A stretch of DNA of 64,000 nt, taken from Glaciecola sp. HTCC2999. Its GTDB lineage: Bacteria; Pseudomonadota; Gammaproteobacteria; Enterobacterales; Alteromonadaceae. This document shows, piece by piece, positions 15,496-26,800 of the stretch. The first letter of the stretch is position 1. Every line of letters starts with the position of its first letter. The stretch spans positions 53,627 to 117,626 of the forward strand of contig NZ_DS989812.1 in assembly GCF_000155775.1 (NCBI RefSeq), written 5' to 3'. The translations under genes were made by a program, and so were the position numbers. The notes beneath the pieces were generated by a model that saw only the letters and a list, made by a program, of their open reading frames with translations, did no database searches and was not told the DNA's origin.

Positions 15496-16362
15496 ATGAA
15501 AGGTATTATTTTAGCTGGGGGTAGCGGTAGCCGGTTATGGCCCATTACTCAGGGCTGCTCAAAACAGTTATTACCGGTATACGACAAACCGATGATCTAT
15601 TATCCATTATCGGTACTCATGTTAGCGGGTATCCAAGATATTTTGATTATCACGACGCCTGCTGATAATGCTCATTTTCAGCAGCTTCTAGGTGATGGCT
15701 CATCAATTGGTATTCATATCAGTTATTGTGTCCAAGCTGAGCCTGAAGGGATTGCCCAAGCGTTTATACTCGGTGAAGAATTTATCGGGAACGATGAAGT
15801 TGCGCTGATATTAGGGGATAATATTTTCTATGGTTATGGGTTTTCAGCTTTGTTACAGCAAGCTCAGCAGCATCCTAATAACAGTACTATTTTTGCTTAT
15901 CATGTAAATGATCCACAGCGTTTTGGCGTAGTAGAGTTTGATACCAATGGTACAGCGTTGTCTATTCAAGAAAAACCCTTACAGCCCAAGTCTTCATTTG
16001 CCGTGACGGGTTTATATTTTTATCCCAATAACGTTGTGCAAATAGCTAAGTCATTAGTACCGTCAGCAAGAGGAGAATTGGAGATCACCGATATAAACCA
16101 AACCTATCTTGAGCAAGGAAAATTACAGGTGCAGACGTTAGGTCGTGGCTTTGCTTGGCTCGATACTGGTACACCTGAATCGTTGATGGAAGCGGGTCAG
16201 TTTGTGAGCACTATAGAAGCACGACAGGGTTTAAAAGTGGCTTGTTTAGAAGAGATTGCACTGCAACAAGGCTGGATAGATATCTCAACCATTGCTGCCA
16301 AAGTTGCACAATATCGGCACTCATCATATGGTCAGTATTTACAAAAATTAATAGAGAATTAG
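15496..16362 (+). CDS. rfbA: Glucose-1-phosphate thymidylyltransferase
   Basis: Makes dTDP-glucose from dTTP and glucose-1-phosphate, the first and allosterically controlled step of dTDP-L-rhamnose synthesis. The 288-residue length is typical. The nucleotidyltransferase signature [11 protein letters not shown] is at the N-terminus (residues 6-16), followed by [27 protein letters not shown] carries a metal-binding Asp, and [13 protein letters not shown] is a conserved substrate-site segment. It is the second gene of the operon, 24 bp after rfbB and 1 bp before rfbC. Confidence 0.97.
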   Translation: MKGIILAGGSGSRLWPITQGCSKQLLPVYDKPMIYYPLSVLMLAGIQDILIITTPADNAHFQQLLGDGSSIGIHISYCVQAEPEGIAQAFILGEEFIGNDEVALILGDNIFYGYGFSALLQQAQQHPNNSTIFAYHVNDPQRFGVVEFDTNGTALSIQEKPLQPKSSFAVTGLYFYPNNVVQIAKSLVPSARGELEITDINQTYLEQGKLQVQTLGRGFAWLDTGTPESLMEAGQFVSTIEARQGLKVACLEEIALQQGWIDISTIAAKVAQYRHSSYGQYLQKLIEN

Positions 16363-16363
16363 C

Positions 16364-16903
16364 ATGAATGTTATCGAAACAGCATTACCTGGTGTGTTAA
16401 TTATTGAACCAGCCATATTTGGTGATGACAGGGGTTTTTTTAAAGAAACGTTTCAAGCACAACGCTATCGTGAGCTGGGGATCTCCCAAGATTTTGTCCA
16501 AGATAATTATTCCCGCTCTAGCTATGGGGTGCTGCGTGGTTTGCACTTCCAACAACAATATCCGCAAGGTAAATTAGTGTCATGTACACACGGTTCTGTA
16601 TTTGATGTGATTGTGGATATTGACCCTGGTTCTGCCACATTTACTCAACATGTTTCAATTGAAATATCCGGAGAGAACCATCGCCAGGTGTACATTCCTC
16701 CTGGTTACGCTCATGGGTTTTGTGTGCTAAGTGATACTGCTGATTTCATGTACAAATGTACCGACTATTATCGTCCAGATGATGAAGCAGGTATTTTATG
16801 GAATGATCCTCAAATTGATATTGCTTGGCCTATCATCCACCCAACATTGTCACCTAAAGATACAGTTAATATGACTTTAGATGCTTATCAGGCATCGTTA
16901 TAA
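16364..16903 (+). CDS. rfbC: dTDP-4-dehydrorhamnose 3,5-epimerase
   Basis: Epimerises C3 and C5 of dTDP-4-keto-6-deoxyglucose. It is a cupin-fold protein of 179 residues, the usual size. The active-site His is in VLRGLHFQQ (His61), and GYAHGFCVLSD and ADFMYKCTDYY (the conserved Tyr region) follow. The gene begins one base after the rfbA stop and ends 10 bp before the rfbD start, so translational coupling is likely. Confidence 0.96.
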   Translation: MNVIETALPGVLIIEPAIFGDDRGFFKETFQAQRYRELGISQDFVQDNYSRSSYGVLRGLHFQQQYPQGKLVSCTHGSVFDVIVDIDPGSATFTQHVSIEISGENHRQVYIPPGYAHGFCVLSDTADFMYKCTDYYRPDDEAGILWNDPQIDIAWPIIHPTLSPKDTVNMTLDAYQASL

Positions 16904-16913
16904 AGACCTTAAA

Positions 16914-17774
16914 ATGAAGATATTGATTGCGGGTGCAAATGGTCAAGTCGGCAGTGAGTTTAGTCAGTTAAATTTAGACCAAAATATAGAACTTATTTTA
17001 TGCGGTAAAGACACGTTGGATATCACGGATAAGCGTTTAACTGAACAGTTGTTCGAACATCACCGTCCTGATATTGTAATTAATTGTGCTGCTTATACAG
17101 CAGTCGATTTGGCTGAAAAAGAGCCTGAGCGCGCTTTTTTGATTAATGAAACTGGTTGTGAAAATCTCGCTATTGCCTGTGTAAAATATGATGTGCATCT
17201 TATTCATTTATCGACAGATTATGTATTTGATGGTACCAAGTCATTGCCTTATGAATCGAATGATATTCCTAACCCAATTAATGTTTATGGCCAATCAAAA
17301 CTCGCTGGCGAACAGAAAATTATTCATCTATTATCCCGATATACGATCTTAAGAGTTTCCTGGGTATTTGGTCAATATGGCAATAATTTTGTAAAGACTA
17401 TGCTGCGTTTAGCAGAGAATAATACACATTTAGAGATTATTAATGATCAACTAGGTGGGCCAACAGCAGCAAATGATATTGCTATGATTTGTGTAAATAT
17501 TGCGCAAAATTCAGATCGCTTTACAGGTATCTTACACTTTTCAGGTACTCCTTTTGTTAGTTGGGCGCAGTTTGCTGAAGCAATTTTTAGAACGGCCCAT
17601 ATAGAGGGTGCAATTAAGTCAGTTCCATCAGTGGTGCCGATAAAAAGTATTGATTACAAATCTTCAACAAATCGCCCCAAAAATTCGACGTTAAAAACAT
17701 CAATATCCTTGTCACATTTCAAAATTATAAATTGGCAAAAATCAATGTTAAAAATTGTTAAATTATTAAACTAA
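16914..17774 (+). CDS. rfbD: dTDP-4-dehydrorhamnose reductase
   Basis: NADPH-dependent last step, giving dTDP-L-rhamnose. I start it at ATG 16914 (286 aa), where MKILIAGANGQVGSE places the nucleotide-binding GxxGxxG motif at residues 7-13 as in the family; the frame is open upstream to 16881 inside rfbC. STDYVFDG and the YxxxK pair in VYGQSKLAGE are present. The C-terminal part is Lys/Ser-rich and more AT-rich than the rest. It completes rfbBACD. The next gene, the giant adhesin, begins 106 bp downstream on the same strand. Confidence 0.95.
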   Translation: MKILIAGANGQVGSEFSQLNLDQNIELILCGKDTLDITDKRLTEQLFEHHRPDIVINCAAYTAVDLAEKEPERAFLINETGCENLAIACVKYDVHLIHLSTDYVFDGTKSLPYESNDIPNPINVYGQSKLAGEQKIIHLLSRYTILRVSWVFGQYGNNFVKTMLRLAENNTHLEIINDQLGGPTAANDIAMICVNIAQNSDRFTGILHFSGTPFVSWAQFAEAIFRTAHIEGAIKSVPSVVPIKSIDYKSSTNRPKNSTLKTSISLSHFKIINWQKSMLKIVKLLN

Positions 17775-17791
17775 ATTAAAGCAAAAAAATT

Positions 17792-17840
17792 TTACATATT
17801 GTAAGATTAAGGATTAATTGTGTAAGAAATTTATTACACA
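17792..17840. promoter_or_regulatory. Two inverted repeats built from TTACA/TGTAA half-sites before the giant adhesin
   Basis: TTACA-TAT-TGTAA lies at 17792-17804 and TGTGTAA-N8-TTACACA at 17819-17840. All four half-sites contain TTACA or its complement, and the two centres are about 31.5 bp apart, close to three helical turns. A weak promoter (TTGTGT 17818-17823, 17-bp gap, TATTCT 17841-17846) would put the second palindrome between -35 and -10. Alternatively the second palindrome followed by TATTCTTTTT could end rfbD transcription. An operator for the adhesin is the more interesting reading, by inference. Confidence 0.45.
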
Positions 17841-17880
17841 TATTCTTTTTCTGTTGATAACCTGTCTGTGAAGGTATTTT

Positions 17881-20800
17881 ATGAGTGTAAAACTTTTTGA
17901 TAAAAGTAGTCCCAATGAGCAATCCATCTTATCTGAAGCTGAGTTCAAGCAACTCCTTGAGGGAGCTTCATCCCTAGTAGCGCAAGGTGACGATATTATT
18001 CTTACGACTGCTGATGGACAAGAATTGGTAATCCCGCAAGGTAACCAATTAACAGACGTTAAAACACTTATATCTGAATCACAACTCTCTTTTGACTTCG
18101 CAGTTGATAATTTTAGCGCGAATAATGAGGATGGATTAGAGTCTAATTCGGTTGTCATATCGTCAATTAAAGGCGCGGCTTACGTCATTACATCAGATGG
18201 ACGTCGTGAAGTCAGTGAAGGTGACTCAATTGCCACTGACACAGTAATATTTACAGAAAGCGAAAATTCCGAAATTGAAATTGTTGATTCACAGACCAAC
18301 AATAAAGCAACAATAATTCTTGATACAGATACAGAAATTTCACTACAGCAAAGTACCGTCGACTCACTCATCGTTGGTCTTAACAAAGGGACGATTGCTA
18401 ACACAGCATCAGAAAGTTTCTCCATTTCAACACCAGTAGGTGTCATCAACACTCAAAATCAACCGCTTGGTGTCAGTGTCAACGATTTAACTAAAGTGAC
18501 CACGGTTGTTGCCTTGTCTGAAAATGCTCAAACCATCAATTTAAGTACATCTTCTCAAAGTAATCTTGAGATAGTAGTACCTGATACTGGTGTCGAGATA
18601 CAACCGGATACCGATCAACCTGGCACGTCAGGGCAATCTACACCTGACACCACAACGACTCAGCAAATCCGAAGCTTGATATCACAAGATGGCTCTGGTG
18701 CATCGGCAATCGTTGATAGCTCCAGTGCATCAACTTCAGACAGTGTAGCGAGTGAAACTTCTTCAAATCCAAATAATTCGCTTAATAGTGCTACGCTTTC
18801 TGGTGTGGAAGTGAGTTCAATTGCTGAGTCAACAGGCGAGCAATCATTAGAACAAGGTGCGTTTTCAAATGATTCTGGTGCAACTAGTAATAATGTTGCT
18901 AACCCTAGCACTTCATCATCTGCATCTTCAAATACTGAGGGTTCAGATTCGGGAAGTTCAGATTCATCAGATAGTGGTGATGTAGTCGGCAATGATAACA
19001 ACATGGCAATTATGCCCTTTGTATCATTAGTTATTTCTGACTCTGTAGTCGATGAGCAAGATGAATTTATTAATTTAACGATCCAATTATCCACCGCAAC
19101 GACTATGCCCGTTACTGTGACCCTCGTGGTTGAAGGCAATGATACGGGACGTGTTGAACTACCTAACAATGCAGAGTTCACTATAGCGCCTGGAGCATCA
19201 GAAATTGAAGTGCCGGTTGCTTTAAGTTCAGATTTTACCCGTCAAGATTTAGAAAATATTCAGATATCTATTGGATCTGTTTCAAATGGAATGCCTGATG
19301 AGCAAAATCCAGATAGTGTCACTTTTGATATCATAGACCAAGATCCAATTAATGCAGCAAATTCGGATTCACCTATCGAAGTTGAGGGTAGTGATCAGGA
19401 AGATTCCGTTAGTGGTAGTGCTCAAGGTGACACTATAAATGCAGCTGGAGGTAATGACTTTGTAGATGCTGGTAAAGGTGACGATGTTATTGATGCCGGT
19501 ACTGGCGATGATACTGTCTCTGGTGGTGATGGCAATGACTCTACCTCAGGTGATGAAGGCGACGATTCGGTCGAGGGCGGAGCGGGTAACGATACGGTTA
19601 CTGGCGGCATTGGCAGTGACACCACATTAGGTGGTGAAGGCGATGATACTGTCTCTGGTGGCGAGGGCAATGACTCTACCTCAGGTGATGATGGTGATGA
19701 TTCTGTTGATGGCGGCGCGGGTAACGATACGGTTACGGGCGGCACTGGCGATGACACTACCACAGGTGGTTCAGGCAACGATACTGTCTCTGGTGGTGAG
19801 GGCAATGACTCTACCTCAGGTGATGACGGTGATGATTCTGTTGATGGCGGCGCGGGTAACGACACGGTTACTGGCGGCACTGGCGATGACACCACCACAG
19901 GTGGTTTAGGCAACGATACTGTCTCTGGTGGTGAGGGCAATGACTCTACCTCAGGTGATGACGGTGATGATTCGGTCGATGGCGGCGCGGGTAACGATAC
20001 GGTTACGGGCGGCACTGGCGATGACACCACCACAGGTGGTTTAGGCAACGATACTGTCTCTGGTGGCGAGGGTAATGACTCTACCTCAGGTGATGACGGC
20101 GATGATTCTGTTGATGGCGGCGCAGGCAACGATACTGTCTCTGGTGGTGAGGGCAATGACTCTACCTCAGGTGATGACGGTGATGATTCGGTCGATGGCG
20201 GCGCGGGTAACGATACGGTTACGGGCGGCACTGGCGATGACACCACCACAGGTGGTTTAGGCAACGATACTGTCTCTGGAGGTGAGGGCAATGACTCTAC
20301 CTCAGGTGATGACGGTGATGATTCGGTCGATGGCGGCGCGGGTAACGATACGGTTACGGGCGGCACTGGCGATGACACCACATTAGGTGGCGAAGGCAAC
20401 GATACTGTCTCTGGTGGTGAGGGCAATGACTCTACCTCAGGTGATGACGGTGATGATTCTGTTGATGGCGGCGCGGGTAACGACACGGTTACTGGCGGCA
20501 CTGGCGATGACACCACCACAGGTGGTTTAGGCAACGATACTGTCTCTGGTGGTGAGGGCAATGACTCTACCTCAGGTGATGACGGTGATGATTCTGTTGA
20601 TGGCGGTGCGGGTAATGACACGGTCACAGGTGGCGCAGGCAACGATACGACCATAGGTGGTGCCGGCAACGATACCGTTTCTGGTGACGCAGGTGATGAC
20701 TCGACTGGCGGCGGCGACGGAGATGATACCGTAGACGGCGGTGAAGGAAATGACACAGTCACAGGTGGCGCCGGCAACGATACGACCACCGGTGGAGCAG

Positions 20801-23800
20801 GTAACGATACTATCTCTGGTGACGCAGGTGATGACTCGACTGGCGGCGGAGACGGTGATGACTCCGTAGACGGCGGTGAAGGAAATGACACAGTCACAGG
20901 TGGTGCGGGTAACGATACAGTCATAGGCGGCACTGGAGATGACTCTATCGATGGTGGTGAAGGTGCGGATTCAATAGCTGCAGGATCTGGTAATGACACA
21001 ATTATTTTCGATGCGAATGATCTCTTAGTTGATGGTCAGACAGGAACTGATACGTTAATCATTCAAGAAGATACCCTTGATTTGAATGATGTAAACAATG
21101 ACATTATTAAGAATATAGAAATCATTCAGCTACAAAATGATTCAGGTGTAGCATTCTCGATGTCTGAAACAGACCTTGTAGCACTTTTAGAGTCAGGTAA
21201 TGAGCGTTTAATTATTGAAGGTGCTCAATCTGATGTAGTCACGTTATATGGGGTATTTAGCGATTTAGGAATAGAGTCACTCGATAACGCAAATTACAAT
21301 GTGTTTGGTTTTGATGGATTGGAAATTTTCGTCCGTGAAAATATCGGAAGTTCGGTTGTATTCCCAACTACACCGGGCGCCGATACTATTCCTGGAACAA
21401 GAAGTGATGATACTATCGATGGTGGTGAAGGTGATGATTCCGTCGATGGTGGTGAAGGAAATGACACAGTCACTGGTGGCGCAGGCAACGATACGACCAC
21501 CGGTGGAGCAGGTAACGATACTGTCTCTGGCGACGAAGGTGATGACTCGACTGGCGGCGGCGACGGTGATGACTCCGTAGACGGTGGTGCAGGCAACGAC
21601 ACAGTTTCTGGTGGCTCAGGCAACGATACAACCACCGGTGGAGCAGGTAACGATACTGTCTCTGGTGACGCAGGTGATGACTCGACTGGCGGCGGAGACG
21701 GTGATGACTCCGTAGACGGCGGTGAAGGAAATGACACAGTCACTGGTGGTGCGGGCAATGATACGACCACAGGTGGTGCAGGCAACGACACAGTTTCTGG
21801 TGACGCAGGTGATGACTCGACTGGCGGCGGCGACGGTGATGATACTGTCGATGGCGGTGAAGGAAATGACACAGTCACTGGTGGTGCGGGCAATGATACG
21901 ACCACAGGTGGTGCAGGTAACGATACTGTTTCTGGTGACGCAGGTGATGACTCGACTGGCGGCGGAGACGGTGATGACTCCGTAGACGGCGGTGAAGGAA
22001 ATGACACAGTCACTGGTGGCGCAGGCAACGATACGACCATAGGTGGTGCCGGCAACGATACCGTTTCTGGTGACGCAGGTGATGACTCGACTGGCGGCGG
22101 CGACGGAGATGATACCGTAGACGGCGGTGAAGGAAATGACACAGTCACAGGTGGCTCAGGCAACGATACAACCACCGGTGGTGCAGGTAACGATACTGTT
22201 TCTGGTGACGCAGGTGATGACTCGACTGGCGGCGGAGACGGTGATGACTCCGTAGACGGCGGTGAAGGAAATGACACAGTCACTGGTGGCGCAGGCAACG
22301 ATACGACCATAGGTGGTGCCGGCAACGATACCGTTTCTGGTGACGCAGGTGATGACTCGACTGGCGGCGGCGACGGAGATGATACCGTAGACGGCGGTGA
22401 AGGAAATGACACAGTCACAGGTGGCTCAGGCAACGATACAACCACCGGTGGAGCAGGTAACGATACTGTCTCTGGTGACGCAGGTGATGACTCGACTGGC
22501 GGCGGAGACGGTGATGACTCCGTAGACGGCGGTGAAGGAAATGACACAGTCACTGGTGGTGCGGGCAATGATACGACCACAGGTGGTGCAGGCAACGACA
22601 CAGTTTCTGGTGACGCAGGTGATGACTCGACTGGCGGCGGCGACGGTGATGATACTGTCGATGGCGGTGAAGGAAATGACACAGTCACTGGTGGTGCGGG
22701 CAATGATACGACCACAGGTGGTGCAGGTAACGATACTGTTTCTGGTGACGCAGGTGATGACTCGACTGGCGGCGGAGACGGTGATGACTCCGTAGACGGC
22801 GGTGAAGGAAATGACACAGTCACTGGTGGCGCAGGCAACGATACGACCATAGGTGGTGCAGGCAACGACACAGTTTCTGGTGACGCAGGTGATGATTCAA
22901 CTGGCGGCGGCGAAGGCGATGACTCCGTAGACGGCGGTGAAGGAAATGACACAGTCACAGGTGGCGCAGGCAACGATACAACCACCGGTGGAGCAGGTAA
23001 CGATACTGTCTCTGGTGACGCAGGTGATGATTCAACTGGCGGCGGCGACGGCGACGATTCTGTTGATGGCGGCGCGGGTAACGACACGGTTACTGGCGGC
23101 ACTGGCAGTGATACCACATTAGGTGGTGAAGGCGATGATACCGTTTCTGGTGGAGCAGGTAACGATACTGTCTTTGGCGACGCAGGTGATGACTCCGTAG
23201 ACGGCGGCGACGGTGATGATTCCGTCGATGGTGGTGAAGGAAATGACACAGTCACTGGTGGCGCAGGCAGTGATACCACATTAGGTGGAGCAGGTAACGA
23301 TACTGTCTCTGGCGACGCAGGTGATGACTCGACTGGCGGCGGCGACGGTGATGACTCCGTAGACGGTGGTGAAGGAAATGACACAGTCACAGGTGGTGCG
23401 GGCAATGATACGACCACAGGTGGTGCAGGCAACGACACAGTTTCTGGTGACGCAGGTGATGATTCAACTGGCGGCGGCGAAGGCGATGACTCCGTAGACG
23501 GCGGTGAAGGAAATGACACAGTCACAGGTGGCGCAGGCAACGATACAACCACCGGTGGAGCAGGTAACGATACTGTCTCTGGTGACGCAGGTGATGACTC
23601 GACTGGCGGCGGAGACGGTGATGACTCCGTAGACGGCGGTGAAGGAAATGACACAGTCACAGGTGGCGCAGGCAACGATACAACCATAGGTGGTGCTGGC
23701 AATGATTCCGTTTCTGGTGACGCAGGTGATGATTCAACTGGCGGCGGAGACGGTGATGATACTGTAGACGGCGGTGAAGGAAATGACACAGTCACTGGTG

Positions 23801-26800
23801 GCGCAGGCAACGATACGACCACAGGTGGTGCAGGTAACGATACTGTTTCTGGCGAAGCAGGTGATGATTCTGTTTCAGGCGGAACAGGTGATGATTCTGT
23901 TGATGGCGGTGAAGGCGATGACTCTGTTGATGGTGGTGCTGGAAATGACACTGTCAATGGCGGGGCTGGAAACGACTCTATCGATGGTGGTGAAGGTGCA
24001 GATTCAATTGCAGCTGGCTCAGGAAATGACACCATTATTTATGATGCAAACGATGTATTGATAGATGGTCAGGCAGGAACTGACACATTATTGATTCAAG
24101 ATAGTGAAGTTGACTTAACGCTTGTCGATGATGCGATTCTTAAAAACATAGAAGTTATTCAATTAGACAATAATAGTGGTGTGAGTCTTACAATTAACGG
24201 TACTGATTTAGCTGCTTTATTAGATACAGAAACAAACCGTTTATACGTTCGCGGTTCAGATACTGATACAGTTGAGATCCTCGATATATTTACTGCAGAC
24301 GGTACTCAAACATTAGATGGTGTTGAGTACAATGTATTTTCAAATGCGACTCAAGCTATTTGGATTGAATCTACCATTGATTCTAGTGCAGTGATCCCAT
24401 CTGGTCCAGGGAACGATGAGTATCCTGGTTCTGAAGGTGATGATACCTATAATGGCGAAGGTGGAGACGATACTATTGCTGGAGAAGAAGGAAATGATTC
24501 TCTTGACGGTGATACTGGGAATGACTCTGTAGACGGCGGTGAAGGAAATGACACAGTCACTGGTGGTGCGGGCAATGATACGACCACAGGTGGTGCAGGC
24601 AATGATTCTGTTTCTGGTGACGCAGGTGATGATTCGACTGGCGGTGGCGACGGTGATGATACCGTAGACGGCGGTGAAGGAAATGACACAGTCACTGGTG
24701 GCGCAGGCAACGATACGACTATAGGTGGTGCCGGCAACGATACCGTTTCTGGTGACGCAGGTGATGACTCGACTGGCGGCGGCGACGGAGATGATACCGT
24801 AGACGGCGGTGAAGGAAATGACACAGTCACAGGTGGTGCAGGCAACGATACAGTTTCTGGTGACTCAGGTGATGATTCAACTGGCGGCGGCGACGGTGAT
24901 GACTCCGTAGACGGCGGTGAAGGAAATGACACCGTCACTGGTGGTGCGGGCAATGATACGACCACAGGTGGAGCAGGCAACGATACTGTTTCTGGTGACG
25001 CAGGTGATGATTCAACTGGCGGTGGCGACGGTGATGACTCCGTAGACGGTGGTGAAGGAAATGACACAGTCACCGGTGGTGCGGGCAATGATACGACCAC
25101 AGGTGGTGCAGGTAACGATACTGTTTCTGGTGACGCGGGTGATGATTCAACTGGCGGTGGTGACGGTGATGACTCCGTAGACGGCGGTGAAGGAAATGAC
25201 ACAGTCACCGGTGGTGCGGGCAATGATACGACCACAGGTGGTGCCGGCAACGATACAGTTTCTGGTGACGCAGGTGATGATTCTGTTGATGGCGGTGAAG
25301 GCGATGACTCTGTTGATGGTGGCGCTGGAAATGACACTGTTAATGGCGGAGCTGGAAACGACACCGTATTAGGTGGCGAAGGTAACGATTCTATTGATGG
25401 TGGCCTAGGCAGCGACTCAATCACTGCAGGAGACGGTGATGACACCATTATCTACGACAGAAATGACGTATTAATTGATGGTGGAGCGGGAACCGATACC
25501 TTGGTGGTGAATGATGCTGAAGTAGATTTCACAACAATTTCTTCTCCGGTGTTACACAATATAGAAATTATTGATTTATCCGGTCCAAATGCCTCACAAA
25601 TAACACTAAACGAAGCCAGTGTATTTGCTATTACTGATAGTGATCCTGCAGTGTTAACTGTCAATGGAAATGATTTAGATATTGTCAATATCATTGGTGC
25701 TTGGACTCAAGGTGCCACTGTTGACGGTTACAATGTATATACTGGTACAACTGTGAACAGTGATAATAATACTGTCAATGTCACATTGAATATATTTAGA
25801 GACATTACTGTTGCACAAACACAAACCGGTGGGACTGATAACGATACGTTAACTGGTACATCAGGCTCTGATATCTTACAAGGCTTTGGTGGTGATGACT
25901 CTTTAATGGGTGAAGCGGGTAATGATACGCTGCAAGGTGGTGCTGGAGATGATGAACTCATCGGAGGTACTGGCATTGATACTGCAGATTATACCGATGA
26001 AACTGCCAATATCAGCGTTGACTTAGACGCAGGTACATCAGGCGCGACTGATCCAAATGAGACCGCCGATACAGGTAGCGATACGTTAACTAGTATTGAG
26101 AATGTGGTCGCCGGTGATGGCGATGACACTTTACGCGGTGATAGTAATACCAACCAACTCGAGGGTGGCGCAGGAGACGATACCATCGATGGTAGACAAG
26201 GTGCAGATACACTTATTGGTGGAGTCGGAGATGACTCGATTATTGGCGGTGAAGGTAATGACCGTCTCCGTGGTAATGAAGGTGCTGATACGTTATCTGG
26301 TGGTGCTGGTACCGATACTGCGGATTACTCGGATGAAGATTCCAATGTTACCGTAAACTTAAAAGACGGCAGTGCGACGGATGGTAGTGGTGATACCGAT
26401 ATTCTTGAAGATATTGAGAATATTGCAGGTGGTTCTGGTAATGATACGTTAACCGGCGATGATACCAATAACGTTATCACTGGTAATGAAGGCGATGATA
26501 CGTTAATCGGTGGTTTAGGTAACGATACCCTTGAGGGCAGTGCTGGTAATGATACGGTCAGTTTCGCAGGTTCACTGAAAAACTGGGTAGTGAATCTATT
26601 TAGTTCAGATGTCACCAATAATGGTCAATCGACTGCAAGTAACTCTGCTCAAGCTGACACAGAAGTTGACCAGTTATCGAGTATTGAAAATGTCACCGGT
26701 GGCGCAGGTAACGATACTATTTATGGTTCAGATGAGGCCAATGTTGTCGTTGGTGGTGCAGGTAATGATGTCATTACTGCTAATGGCGGTGCTGATACTA

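Noticed and set aside
21294..24035. Long minus-strand open frame (over 900 codons, Ser/Pro/Val-rich) inside the RTX array; a similar one lies at 19422-20999 and another at 24447-25448
   Set aside because: It is the reverse reading of the 135-bp repeats. The regular codon pattern of Gly, Asp and Thr codons avoids stops on the other strand. No start region or ribosome site, and its content is only the mirrored repeat.
19530..25340. Regular repeats that might be taken for a CRISPR array
   Set aside because: Units are 135 bp with no unique spacers, are in frame throughout and encode RTX nonapeptides.
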